From positions 1 to 64,000 of the forward strand of contig CAMDGQ010000010.1 in the NCBI GenBank assembly GCA_945897955.1: a stretch of DNA of 64,000 nt, written 5' to 3'. Under the pieces are notes generated by a model that saw only the letters and a list, made by a program, of their open reading frames with translations, had not been told where the DNA came from and did no database searches. Positions 47,958 through 57,602 of this stretch are shown in pieces (positions within the stretch are counted from its first letter, which is position 1; each line of letters begins with the position of its first letter). The DNA is from Tepidiphilus sp. J10 (GTDB lineage: Bacteria; Pseudomonadota; Gammaproteobacteria; Burkholderiales; Thiobacillaceae). The translations under genes were made by a program, and so were the position numbers.

Positions 47958-49418
47958 ATGCCCATGTCTACTGCCTCACCTTTCACCACCGCCGAAGCGA
48001 CGCTGCTCGCCCCCAACGATGTCGATACCGCTCAACTCGACAGCATCTTCGGCCAGCTTGCCGCGCATCAGGTGGATGATGCCGACCTGTATTTCCAGTA
48101 CACCCGCTCAGAGGCCTGGAGTCTGGAAGAAGGCCAGGTCAAGTCCGGCAGCTTCAATATCGACCAGGGCGTTGGTGTGCGTGCCGTGGTCGGCGACAAG
48201 ACCGCTTTCGCCTATTCCGACGACATCCGCCTGCCCGCCATCCGCGAAGCCGCCGCTACCGTGCGCGTGATTGCCGCCGCTGGCCAGTCGGCCACTGCGC
48301 GGATTGCCAGTCGCAGCGAAGGACGCACGTTGTATGCCCCGATCGACCCGCTGGGTTCGTTGAGCGAATCGGACAAGGTGGCCTTGCTGCATCGCCTGGA
48401 AGACTACGCGCGCAAACTCGATGCGCGGGTGACCCAGGTCGTCGCCAGCCTGGCCGGCGAATATGAAGTGATCTTCGTGACTCGCCTGGACGGCCGCAGC
48501 GCCGCCGACGTGCGACCGCTGGTGCGGGTGTCGTTGCAGGTCATCGTTGAACAGGACGGTCTTCGCGAGCAGGGCAGCGCCGGTGGCGGCGGACGTTTCG
48601 ATTACGCCTATTTCAGTGACGCCATGCTGCGCGAGTATGCCGAACAGGCGGTACATCAGGCGCTGACCAATCTCAACGCCAAACCCGCTCCTGCTGGCAA
48701 CATGACCGTGGTGCTCGGTTCCGGCTGGCCCGGCATCCTGCTGCACGAGGCGATCGGCCATGGCCTGGAAGGCGATTTCAATCGCAAGGGGTCGTCGGCA
48801 TTTTCCGGTCGCATCGGCCAGCGCGTCGCGGCGGACGGCGTGACCGTGGTGGATGACGGCACAATTCTGGATCGGCGCGGTTCGCTCAACATCGACGACG
48901 AAGGTACGCCGACCCAGCGCACTGTGCTGATCGAGAACGGCATCCTGCGTGGTTACATGCAGGACAGCATGAATGCCCGTCTGATGGGCATGGCACCGAC
49001 CGGCAACGCCCGGCGCGAATCGTTTGCGCATCTGCCGATGCCGCGCATGACCAACACCTTGATGCTGGCGGGTGAGGGCGATAAAGGCAGAGACCCGGCC
49101 GAGATCATCGCCTCGGTGAAGAATGGTTTGTATGCGGTCAACTTCGGCGGCGGCCAGGTCGACATCACCAGCGGCAAGTTCGTCTTTTCCGCCGCCGAGG
49201 CCTACATGATCGAAGACGGCAGGATCACCTACCCGGTCAAGGGCGCAACACTCATCGGCAACGGACCGGACGTGCTGACCCGCGTTTCGATGATCGGCAA
49301 CGACATGCGCCTCGATCCCGGCGTCGGCACTTGTGGCAAGGAAGGCCAGAGCGTGCCGGTCGGTGTCGGCCAGCCGACGCTGCGGATTGATGGCTTGACC
49401 GTCGGCGGCACGCAGTAA
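47958..49418 (+). CDS. tldD: Metalloprotease TldD
   Basis: Subunit of the TldD/TldE (PmbA) zinc protease that degrades unstructured peptides and matures microcin-like peptides. The protein of about 486 residues carries the catalytic HExxxH motif in [15 protein letters not shown], and the C-terminal glycine-rich [17 protein letters not shown] with the zinc-ligand cysteine region. Two ATGs (47958 and 47964) are possible. The start of the longer frame lies inside the palindromic element. The partner tldE/pmbA is not in the window. Confidence 0.94.
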   Translation: MPMSTASPFTTAEATLLAPNDVDTAQLDSIFGQLAAHQVDDADLYFQYTRSEAWSLEEGQVKSGSFNIDQGVGVRAVVGDKTAFAYSDDIRLPAIREAAATVRVIAAAGQSATARIASRSEGRTLYAPIDPLGSLSESDKVALLHRLEDYARKLDARVTQVVASLAGEYEVIFVTRLDGRSAADVRPLVRVSLQVIVEQDGLREQGSAGGGGRFDYAYFSDAMLREYAEQAVHQALTNLNAKPAPAGNMTVVLGSGWPGILLHEAIGHGLEGDFNRKGSSAFSGRIGQRVAADGVTVVDDGTILDRRGSLNIDDEGTPTQRTVLIENGILRGYMQDSMNARLMGMAPTGNARRESFAHLPMPRMTNTLMLAGEGDKGRDPAEIIASVKNGLYAVNFGGGQVDITSGKFVFSAAEAYMIEDGRITYPVKGATLIGNGPDVLTRVSMIGNDMRLDPGVGTCGKEGQSVPVGVGQPTLRIDGLTVGGTQ

Positions 49419-49453
49419 AAGCCCGATTGCGGGCTGAATAACGATCGCTCCCG

Positions 49454-50380
49454 ATGGCCGATTCCGAACTACACAAAGGCGCGGCAAAAACTGCCCGCAT
49501 CCCGATCAAGATCGTGCCCAAGCCGCGCATGAAGTTGCCGGCCTGGATCAAGGCGCAGGCGCCTGGCGGGCCGGAAGTGGCGCAGCTCAAGGCGATCCTG
49601 CGTGACGCCAGACTGCATACCGTGTGCGAAGAAGCGTCCTGCCCGAATCTCGGCGAATGCTTCAAGCATGGCACTGCCACGTTCATGATCCTGGGCGACC
49701 TGTGTACCCGTCGCTGCCCGTTCTGTGACGTCGGCCATGGCAAGCCGCTGCCCCCCGACCCTGATGAACCGCAGCATCTTGCTGAAACGCTGGCCGCAAT
49801 GCGGTTGAAGTTTGTGGTGATTACCAGCGTTGATCGCGATGATCTTAAGGATGGTGGCGCGCAGCATTTTGTCGATTGCATTCGCGCTGCCCGACTGGCG
49901 GCTTCGGAAACGCGCATCGAGATTCTGGTACCTGACTTTCGCGGTCGCCTCGAACTTGCGCTTGATATCCTGATGCAGGCACCGCCGGACGTACTGAACC
50001 ACAATCTGGAAACCGTGCCACGCCTCTACAAGGCCTGCCGACCTGGCGCCGATTACGCGCATTCACTCGATTTGCTGCGCGCGTTCAAGCAGCGTTGTCC
50101 GGGCGTGCCGACCAAGTCCGGCATCATGCTCGGCCTGGGGGAAACAGATGCTGAAGTCTTCGCGGTCCTGCGAGACTTGCGTGCGCACGATGTCGATATG
50201 CTGACCATCGGCCAGTATCTGCAACCCTCCGCGCACCATTTGCCGGTGGAACGCTTTGTGCCGCCGAATCAGTTCGCCGAGTTCGAATCGATTGCTCTCG
50301 GTATGGGATTCAGAAACGTCGCAAGCGGCCCGATGGTGCGGTCGAGTTATCACGCTGATCGGCAAGTGATGGCAATCTGA
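49454..50380 (+). CDS. lipA: Lipoyl synthase
   Basis: Radical SAM enzyme that inserts two sulfurs into octanoyl chains bound to lipoyl domains. The 308-residue protein has the auxiliary cluster motif [12 protein letters not shown] near residue 58, the radical SAM motif CTRRCPFC near residue 84 and the C-terminal VRSSYHAD serine ligand motif. It starts 35 bases after tldD. lipB is not adjacent. Confidence 0.97.
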   Translation: MADSELHKGAAKTARIPIKIVPKPRMKLPAWIKAQAPGGPEVAQLKAILRDARLHTVCEEASCPNLGECFKHGTATFMILGDLCTRRCPFCDVGHGKPLPPDPDEPQHLAETLAAMRLKFVVITSVDRDDLKDGGAQHFVDCIRAARLAASETRIEILVPDFRGRLELALDILMQAPPDVLNHNLETVPRLYKACRPGADYAHSLDLLRAFKQRCPGVPTKSGIMLGLGETDAEVFAVLRDLRAHDVDMLTIGQYLQPSAHHLPVERFVPPNQFAEFESIALGMGFRNVASGPMVRSSYHADRQVMAI

Positions 50381-51210
50381 TCAATATTGTCGAGTTTCCT
50401 GACAGTATTAAATCCGGTGCTGAGGCTTCAATGCGCCGAGTCAAAACCCGTTCGTCAGAAGTGCCATTAATTACCAAATATTCAGACATCATCGCCACGA
50501 TGAAACCGGCAGATTATCTGGCCGGTAAATAATGATGGCGATCGTGTTCGAGTAGAAAATCCGGTCGTGGCAGTTGTCTATTATTGTTCATAACTGATTG
50601 TTTTTGTTATAAAAATATCATTTACTCTTTCTGCTGTTACACCTGCTCCCGGTTTGTTGGCGTGAGATGCCTGAATCGATATTCGCTCAATAAATAGTCT
50701 GTCCCGGAGAGTTCAGGTCCATAGCCAATTCAAATTCAGTGTCGGAAATTTTTACGCTGACAGTCGGTATGACGAGGCCGAATTGAGCTTGGCGGGGCCA
50801 TTAATCAATGACTTGCGACAATCAAATTGATTCATGTGTGGTTCATCACAAGCTGCCAAGCGCATTTTGTCGATAACTTTGACATCGAAATCAACGCTTA
50901 ATCCAAAACCCTAGTACGGCTTTCCACCAATCAAGGACTTACGTGTCCGGCATATTATTTGCTTAATGGCTCCCCGACTGGTTGGATAAGCGGGGCCAAA
51001 AACTTGTTTGCTCGGTTTTTGCGGCTTGGAATGAAAGCTCCGTGATTCATTTTTGTATTGAAGGTTGCCGCCAAAACAGAAGGATTGGAGGCAACTGAAA
51101 ACCAACTGATTACGGCCAGCCAGAATTTTCTATCCGATTACCAGCGCTATGACTGGCACGTCCTTCAGGCAGATCTGTACGTGCACCGAACGAACCAAGG
51201 AAGACATGAC
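50381..51210 (+). other. Long AT-rich non-coding leader upstream of the adhesin
   Basis: About 830 bases without a credible gene. It is clearly richer in A and T than the flanking genes. A possible sigma-70 promoter is at 50584-50612. A hairpin with GGC/CCCCG and CGGGGCC arms lies at 50968-50997, about 215 bases before the adhesin start. No known riboswitch sequence was recognised. The extent suggests regulated transcription or a long untranslated leader. Confidence 0.5.
50584..50612 (+). promoter_or_regulatory. Possible sigma-70 promoter for the adhesin operon
   Basis: TTGTTC (50584-50589), 17 bases, TTATAA (50607-50612). In such an AT-rich region chance matches are common. If it is used, the adhesin mRNA would have a leader of about 590 bases. 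Confidence 0.3.
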
Positions 51211-54200
51211 ATGAGCACAATCACCATCCGCGTTACTTCTTCAGCCACGAATCCCGCTGGCACCGATTTCGGTCAGCAAGCTGATCTGGGCGCGCCCAGC
51301 TTCTGGGACATGGTCGTCAGCAACAGCTCCGATCCCTTGATCCCGAATGGTGTTTACGACGCATACTGTCTGAGTCCGTTGCTGGCTATCGGATTTACCC
51401 CTGATTCGACTTATGCAGCAGAAAATTTTGCCGGCAACAGCGCCTCCTCATTCCCGCCGCTTGGTCTTTCAGCGCTTACGCAGGTCACGGTAGACCAAAT
51501 CAATTGGCTGCTTTCCCAGAATTTCACCGCTGATCCGAAGTATGCGGGCCAGTTCAACTATGGCGAATTACAGATCGCCATCTGGAAGCTGCTCGGTTTC
51601 AGCGACACCGAGATCAACCATGTCTTCCCCCTTTTCCTGAATGACAACAATCGCAATGTCGTCAGCACGGCCGACATCAATTTCCTCGTATCCAGCGCCC
51701 AGGTCGCCATAGCCAGCGGTATTGAAGTCCTGCCCGTTGATACCTATTTCTCAACGGTAGTTGATCCTGAGGGCAACATTCAGCCGCTCATCGTTCAATT
51801 GCAAAGCGCCAAGCTGGGCAACTACGTCTGGTCCGATACCGATGCCGATGGCATTCAGGACAGCGGCGAGGCGGGCATCAATAACGTCATCGTCGAGCTG
51901 TACAACAGCAGCGGCGTACTTATCGCCAGCACTGTCACCGGCGACGACTTCAGCACTGCCGCTGTCGAGCAGGGCTACTACCAGTTCACCGGCCTCAAGG
52001 CGGGCGACTATCAGGTGAAGTTCATTGCCCCCACCGGCCAGCTCTTTACCACGCAGGACGCAGCCGGCAATACGCTCGATGCGACCGACAGTGATGCCGA
52101 TGCCACCGGGCTCAGCCATTTAATCACCCTGGCGACAGGGGAATCGAATCAAACCATCGACGCAGGCCTGACACCGTTGCTTGAACAAAAAGCCAGCCTG
52201 GGCGACTACGTCTGGGTAGACAGCAACAACGACGGCCAGCAGAACGACGGCAACACCGGCCTGAACGGCGTCACGGTCAACCTGTACAAAGGTGACGGCT
52301 CGTTTGTCGCCACTACCACCACCGGCAACAACCCCGGCAACGGCAACCCGGGCTGGTACCTGTTCACCAATCTGATCCCGGGTGACTACAAGGTTGAATT
52401 CATCAAACCCGCCGGCTATGAGTTTGCTCAGCAAAACGTGGGGGCGGACAGCAGTGATTCCGATGCGAATACGGCGACCGGCGTGACTGCGATCACCACA
52501 TTGACCAGCGGTGAGAATGACCTGACGTGGGATGCCGGAGTTGTGCTCCACGCCAAGGTTTCCATTGGCGACCGGGTCTGGCTTGACTGCGATGCCGACG
52601 GTATCCAGGATGGAAATGAAATCGGCGTTTCCGGCGTTACGGTGAATCTGCTGAACGGCAGTGGCGCTGTGATTGACACCACGACAACAGACTATCTGGG
52701 CAATTATCTGTTCGACGAATTGACCTCGGGTGACTACGCAGTGCAAGTGGTCAAGCCCAATGGTTACAGCTTCACCAGCAAGGATCAGGGCGTAGACGAC
52801 AGCAAGGATTCCGACGTCGATGCCACCACCGGCAAAACCATCGTGACCACCCTGTCTCCGGGTGAGAACGACATGAGCTGGGATGCCGGCCTGACCACCG
52901 TCGGTGTCTGTCTGGATCTGACCTTCAGCGGTAATACCGCGCTTGACGGCACCGATGGCAACATTCGCACCTATTCGATGAATGGTTTGTCGGTGAACGC
53001 CAGCGCGTTCAGCCGCGACAAGACTACGGGCGCCTGGTCAACCGCCTGGCTGGGCAGCTACGGCGGCGGTCTCGGCGTCACCGACAACAGCGAGGGTACC
53101 GGCGCCGGCAATACCCATACCGTCGACAACACCGGCGGCAAGGACAACTACGTGTTGTTCGAATTCAACCAGACCGTACTGCTCGACAAGGCCTATCTGG
53201 GCTACGTGGTCGGCGACAGCGATATCCAGGTCTGGGTTGGCAACTTCAATATGCCGTACAGCAGCCACATGAACCTGAGTGATGCAGTGCTGGCGAGCAT
53301 GGGCTTCATGGAAGTGAATGCCACCACGCTGACCACGGCGCGCTGGGCCGACCTGAACGCAGGCGACTTTGCCGGCAACACCATCGTCATCGCGGCGGAT
53401 ACCACGGACACCTCGCCGGAGGATTACTTCAAGATCGAAACGCTGACGGTATGTACTCCGGGCTGCAACCTGACTGCCAGCATTGGCGACAAGGTCTGGC
53501 TGGATGCCAATGCCAACGGCGTGCAGGACACGGGAGAAGCCGGAGTGGCCGGGGTGGCCGTCAAGCTGCTGAATGCGGCGGGTACGGTGCTTGCCACGAC
53601 CACCACCGATGCGAGCGGCAGTTATCTGTTCAGCAATCTGGCGGCCGGCGATTATGCGATCCAGGTCGTTGCACCGACCGGCTACGCCTTCACCAGCAAG
53701 GATCAGGGCGCCAACGACGCAGCCGACAGCGATGTCGATACGGCGACCGGCAAGACCGTGGTTACCAGCCTGGCCGGCGGGGAGAACGATCTGACCTGGG
53801 ACGCCGGCCTGAAACTGGTCCCGACCAAGGCTTCCATCGGCAACAGGGTCTGGCACGATCTCGACTACGACGGCATCCAGGACAGCAACGAAGCCGGCAT
53901 CGCCGGTGTCACCGTCAAGCTGCTCAATTCCGCCGGCACCGTCGTCAAGTCCATGCTGACCAACAGCGTCGGCGAATACCTGTTCAGCAATCTCGCCCCC
54001 GGCGACTACAAGGTGCAGGTTGTCAAACCGACCGGCTACCTCTACACCAAGGCGAACCAGGGCGCCAACGATGCCATCGACTCCGATGTGGACAGCACTG
54101 GCAAGACCGCTTTGACCAATCTTGTAGCCGGCGAGAACGACATGAGCTGGGATGCCGGCCTGTACAAGAAAGCCAGCATCGGTGACAAGGTATGGGAAGA

Positions 54201-55263
54201 CACCAATCACGACTGGATCCAGAACGGCGGCGATGCGGGTATCGCCAACGTCAAGGTGATGCTGCAGAACAGCGCCGGCACGACGATCCAGACGACTTAC
54301 ACCGATACCTATGGCAACTACAAGTTCATCAATCTGAACCCGGGTACCTACCGACTGGCCTTCGACAAGTCGGCGACGGTTTACAAGGGCATCAGCATGA
54401 CCAACTGGATGTGGGCGAAGAAGGATGTCGGCACCAATGACAGCATCGATTCCGACGTCAACGGCGATGGAATTTCCAAGACCAACCTGACCTACACCGC
54501 CTACACCACACTGACTTCCGGCGAGAACGACATGACCTGGGATGCCGCCATCACCCCGATCGCGATCGACCTCAACGGTGATGGCATCCAGACCGTTTCG
54601 CGCGCCAACTCCAGCGGCATGTTCGACCTGCTCGGGTCGGGTAGCGCGATCAATTCGGGCTGGTTGTCCGGCGATGACGGCTTCCTGGCAGTGGACAGGA
54701 ACGGCAATGGCACGATCGACAGTATTGCCGAATTGTTCGGCGGCCTCGGCAAGGGCGAAGGCTTCGCCAAGCTGGCCAGCTTCGACAGCAACGGCGACGG
54801 TGTCGTCGATGCCGGCGATGCCGATTTCGGCAGCCTGAAGATCTGGCAGGACGCGAACGGCAACCATCAGACCGATGCCGGTGAACTGCTCGGTCTGGTT
54901 GAGGCCGGTGTCGCCAGCCTGGCGGTAGCCTATAGCGAAGTGCCGTATGTCGATGCCAACGGCAACCTGCATCTGGAGCGCAGCAGCGCGACCCTGGCTG
55001 ATGGCAGCACGGTCGACATGACCGATGTGTACTTCAACGTCGCCGCAGAAGATGCGGCGGTCGCAGGCATCGAACTGCCGACGCTGGGCCAGTTGCTGGG
55101 TGACGATGCCGGCCTGGATGGCCTCCTGGCCGGGCTCGGCGGTGGCACTTCGATGATGCTCAGCGCGCCGGTCAGCGCGGAGACGTTCGATACCGCCGGC
55201 CTGGAAGCGATGAAGCAGATTGCCGCGTTGTACGACGAACAGGCCGCTGCGGTCGTCGCCTGA
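51211..55263 (+). CDS. Large type I secreted adhesin: thioester domain, six SdrD B-like domains, EF-hand-like loops
   Basis: A 1350-residue surface protein without a Sec signal. Residues about 40-135 look like a thioester domain: Cys53 in DAYCLSP, the helix QINWLLSQNF, and Gln121 in ELQIAIW, matching the [YF]C and TQxAIW motifs whose Cys and Gln form an internal thioester. Six SdrD B/Cna B-type domains follow, each starting like ASIGDKVWLDANANGVQDTG, near residues 200, 327, 448, 755, 873 and 987. An unrecognised 190-residue domain (563-753) sits between the third and fourth. Residues 1115-1240 carry calcium loops (DLNGDGI, DRNGNGTID, DSNGDGVVD). I chose ATG 51211, preceded by AAGGAAG; the TTG at 51058 has no ribosome-binding site. 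Its secretion genes follow directly. Confidence 0.85.
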   Translation: MSTITIRVTSSATNPAGTDFGQQADLGAPSFWDMVVSNSSDPLIPNGVYDAYCLSPLLAIGFTPDSTYAAENFAGNSASSFPPLGLSALTQVTVDQINWLLSQNFTADPKYAGQFNYGELQIAIWKLLGFSDTEINHVFPLFLNDNNRNVVSTADINFLVSSAQVAIASGIEVLPVDTYFSTVVDPEGNIQPLIVQLQSAKLGNYVWSDTDADGIQDSGEAGINNVIVELYNSSGVLIASTVTGDDFSTAAVEQGYYQFTGLKAGDYQVKFIAPTGQLFTTQDAAGNTLDATDSDADATGLSHLITLATGESNQTIDAGLTPLLEQKASLGDYVWVDSNNDGQQNDGNTGLNGVTVNLYKGDGSFVATTTTGNNPGNGNPGWYLFTNLIPGDYKVEFIKPAGYEFAQQNVGADSSDSDANTATGVTAITTLTSGENDLTWDAGVVLHAKVSIGDRVWLDCDADGIQDGNEIGVSGVTVNLLNGSGAVIDTTTTDYLGNYLFDELTSGDYAVQVVKPNGYSFTSKDQGVDDSKDSDVDATTGKTIVTTLSPGENDMSWDAGLTTVGVCLDLTFSGNTALDGTDGNIRTYSMNGLSVNASAFSRDKTTGAWSTAWLGSYGGGLGVTDNSEGTGAGNTHTVDNTGGKDNYVLFEFNQTVLLDKAYLGYVVGDSDIQVWVGNFNMPYSSHMNLSDAVLASMGFMEVNATTLTTARWADLNAGDFAGNTIVIAADTTDTSPEDYFKIETLTVCTPGCNLTASIGDKVWLDANANGVQDTGEAGVAGVAVKLLNAAGTVLATTTTDASGSYLFSNLAAGDYAIQVVAPTGYAFTSKDQGANDAADSDVDTATGKTVVTSLAGGENDLTWDAGLKLVPTKASIGNRVWHDLDYDGIQDSNEAGIAGVTVKLLNSAGTVVKSMLTNSVGEYLFSNLAPGDYKVQVVKPTGYLYTKANQGANDAIDSDVDSTGKTALTNLVAGENDMSWDAGLYKKASIGDKVWEDTNHDWIQNGGDAGIANVKVMLQNSAGTTIQTTYTDTYGNYKFINLNPGTYRLAFDKSATVYKGISMTNWMWAKKDVGTNDSIDSDVNGDGISKTNLTYTAYTTLTSGENDMTWDAAITPIAIDLNGDGIQTVSRANSSGMFDLLGSGSAINSGWLSGDDGFLAVDRNGNGTIDSIAELFGGLGKGEGFAKLASFDSNGDGVVDAGDADFGSLKIWQDANGNHQTDAGELLGLVEAGVASLAVAYSEVPYVDANGNLHLERSSATLADGSTVDMTDVYFNVAAEDAAVAGIELPTLGQLLGDDAGLDGLLAGLGGGTSMMLSAPVSAETFDTAGLEAMKQIAALYDEQAAAVVA

Positions 55264-55323
55264 CCTGAAGTCGGCTCCGGCCGACCAGGTGAGGCTTCCT
55301 GCCGGCAAGGCAGGAAAGGAGAA

Positions 55324-55345
55324 GGGGGCGCATCGCCCCCTTTTT
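55324..55345 (+). terminator. Rho-independent terminator after the adhesin gene
   Basis: GGGGGCG (55324-55330), loop CAT, CGCCCCC (55334-55340), then TTTTT. The stem is perfect and lies 60 bases after the stop codon. It probably lowers expression of the downstream secretion genes relative to the abundant substrate. Confidence 0.9.
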
Positions 55346-55466
55346 CTTGCCGGCGAGGTTCAAGTTGCGGCGCCAATGTCCGTTATCGCCACAGTTCGCG
55401 AGCCGTTCGCCAGACGCTGCTGAAACTATCGGATTCCTTGACAATGCCCGCCACCGCTTGCCCCGT

Positions 55467-57602
55467 ATGGCCCCAGACCTGACTTCCCCTCCCGCCGACG
55501 CGGTACTTGATCGCCTGCTGTTTCTGGCGCGCTATCACGGCCGCGCCATCGAGGCGGGCCAGTTGGTCGGTGGCGTACCGCTGCCGGAAGGCCGCATCAC
55601 TGCGGCTGAACTGAACGAGTGCGCCGGCAATGCCGGTCTGGCGGTGACGCCTTGCCAACTGCCGCCGGAACGGGTCAAGGCCTCGATGCTGCCCGCGCTG
55701 ATCCTTGGTGCCGATGGCGACGCCATCGTCGTACTGCATCGAGATGGTATGCGTGTCGAATGCGCTCTCCCCGGCGTTGAAGGCAGTCGCTGGATCGAAC
55801 TTGATCTGGTGCAGGCCGAACATCCGGGGCAATGGTACTTCGTGCGTCCGGTATTTCATTTCGATGCGCGTACCCTGCTTTACCACCTGCCGCAGCCGCA
55901 GCGTTGGTTCTGGGATGTATTCAAGGCGAATCGCGGCATCTATCAATGGGCGCTGTTGGGCACGGTAGTAATCAACCTGCTGGCCATCGTCATTCCGTTC
56001 TACACCATGGCGGTGTACGACCGCGTCGTGCCCAACAACGCGCTCGACAGCCTCTGGGTGCTGACCACGGCGGCGGTAGCGGTCACCCTGTTCGACATGT
56101 TGATCAAACTTTTGCGCGGCTATCTGCTGGAAGCCGCCGCGCGCAAGGCGGATGTGGCGTTGTCCGCCAACATCTTCGCGCACAGTCTGCGCATGCGCGC
56201 CGCCAGCCGACCTGCTTCCGGCGGCGTGCTGGCGAATGTGGTGAAGGACTTCGAAACAGTGCGCGATTTCTTTACCTCGACCACGCTGACGCTGCTCGGC
56301 GACTTGCCGTTCATGCTGTTTTTCCTGGTCATCATCGGCCTGGTCGGCGGCTGGCTGGTGCTGGTGCCATTGGCCATCATCCCGTTGATGCTGTCTGCAT
56401 CCTGGCTGCTGCGACGGCCGCTGGCCAAGGTGCTGGGCGAGAACATGCAGGAAAGCGCGCAACGCACCGCGCATCTGTTCGAGGTGATGAATGGTCTCGA
56501 CAGCGTCAAGGGCCTGGGCGCTGAAGCCTGGGCCCGGCGCCGCTGGGAGATGCTGACTGTGCGGATGGCGGAAAACGGCCTGCGCATGCGCGAGATCATG
56601 TCGTTCGGCGGCAACCTTTCCGCCATGTTGACCGGACTCAATATGGTGCTGCTGGTGATGTTCGGGGCGATGCTGGTAGCCATGCAGGACATGACGGTAG
56701 GCCAGTTGATCGCGGTCACCATGCTGTCGTCGCGTGCGATCGGGCCGGTGGCGCAGATTGCGGGTCTGATCATTCGCTGGGAGCAGACCAAGCTGGCGTT
56801 GCATGCGCTCGATCAGATCATGGCCGCGCCGGTCGATGAGCAGGCTGGCTGTGTTCAACTGGCAGCGTTGCAGGGCGCGGTTGAACTGCGCGATGTGCAG
56901 TTTGCCTATCCCGATACGCAGCCCCTGCTGAAAGGCGTCAACCTGAAAATTGCGCCGGGCGAGAAAGTCGGCTTCATAGGGCGCATCGGCTCCGGCAAAA
57001 GCACTTTGTTGCGCCTGTTGCTGAATATCTACACGCCGCAGCAGGGGGCGGTGCTGATCGACCGGATTGCGGTGAACCAGATCGACCCGCTCAGTCTGCG
57101 CCGCCAGATCGGCTTCGTGCCGCAGGACGTGACGCTGTTCCACGGCAGCATGCGCGAAAACATACTGCTCGGCGCCGCCAACGTCAGCGATACCGATCTG
57201 CTGCGCGCAGTCCGCCTGGCATGCCTTGAGGAAACGCTGGCGCAATTGCCGGAAGGGCTCGGTACTGAAGTCGGCGAACGCGGCGAGCGACTGTCCGGCG
57301 GCCAGCGTCAGGCCGTGGCGATTGCCCGCGCGCTGGTGCGGCAGCCGCGTTTGCTGCTGCTGGACGAGCCCAGCAGCATGATGGATCCGGCGACGGAGCA
57401 CCTGCTCATTCAGCATCTGCGTGAACTGAAGGACACCACGTTGCTGCTGATCACCCACCGCACTGCCATGCTGCCTCTGGTCGATCGTCTGGTGGTGCTC
57501 GATCAGGGCCGGGTTGTGCTGGATGGTCCGCGCGACGAAGTATTGCGTCGATTGCAGCAGGGGGCGGTCAGCGTTGCCACCGTGCAAGGAGCCGCCGCAT
57601 GA
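55467..57602 (+). CDS. Type I secretion ABC transporter (LapB/LssB-like)
   Basis: Inner-membrane exporter ATPase of about 711 residues. The N-terminal 130 residues form a C39-like domain without the peptidase cysteine (DAVLDRLLFLARYHGR), as in RTX and adhesin exporters. Then come six membrane helices (about 150-420, including WALLGTVVINLLAIVIPFY) and a nucleotide-binding domain with Walker A GRIGSGKST near residue 504, signature LSGGQRQAVAIARAL near 609 and Walker B LLLLDEPSS. I chose the ATG at 55467. No clear Shine-Dalgarno precedes it, and in-frame TTG codons lie upstream. Its stop overlaps the adaptor gene start. Confidence 0.93.
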   Translation: MAPDLTSPPADAVLDRLLFLARYHGRAIEAGQLVGGVPLPEGRITAAELNECAGNAGLAVTPCQLPPERVKASMLPALILGADGDAIVVLHRDGMRVECALPGVEGSRWIELDLVQAEHPGQWYFVRPVFHFDARTLLYHLPQPQRWFWDVFKANRGIYQWALLGTVVINLLAIVIPFYTMAVYDRVVPNNALDSLWVLTTAAVAVTLFDMLIKLLRGYLLEAAARKADVALSANIFAHSLRMRAASRPASGGVLANVVKDFETVRDFFTSTTLTLLGDLPFMLFFLVIIGLVGGWLVLVPLAIIPLMLSASWLLRRPLAKVLGENMQESAQRTAHLFEVMNGLDSVKGLGAEAWARRRWEMLTVRMAENGLRMREIMSFGGNLSAMLTGLNMVLLVMFGAMLVAMQDMTVGQLIAVTMLSSRAIGPVAQIAGLIIRWEQTKLALHALDQIMAAPVDEQAGCVQLAALQGAVELRDVQFAYPDTQPLLKGVNLKIAPGEKVGFIGRIGSGKSTLLRLLLNIYTPQQGAVLIDRIAVNQIDPLSLRRQIGFVPQDVTLFHGSMRENILLGAANVSDTDLLRAVRLACLEETLAQLPEGLGTEVGERGERLSGGQRQAVAIARALVRQPRLLLLDEPSSMMDPATEHLLIQHLRELKDTTLLLITHRTAMLPLVDRLVVLDQGRVVLDGPRDEVLRRLQQGAVSVATVQGAAA

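Noticed and set aside
51058-51210. TTG start at 51058 adding 51 residues to the adhesin
   Set aside because: There is no Shine-Dalgarno, the composition resembles the non-coding leader, and ATG 51211 has AAGGAAG at good spacing.
51940-51975. TAAV tetrapeptide (within DDFSTAAVEQGYY) as a LapG-type cleavage site in the adhesin
   Set aside because: It lies inside the first SdrD B-like domain near residue 247, whereas LapG sites follow an N-terminal retention module. No such module or LapD/LapG gene is seen here. The match is probably chance.
53038-55308. Minus-strand open frame of 756 codons opposite the adhesin
   Set aside because: It is the complement of repetitive SdrD-type coding sequence. 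Its apparent repeats mirror those of the adhesin, and there is no ribosome-binding site or known domain.
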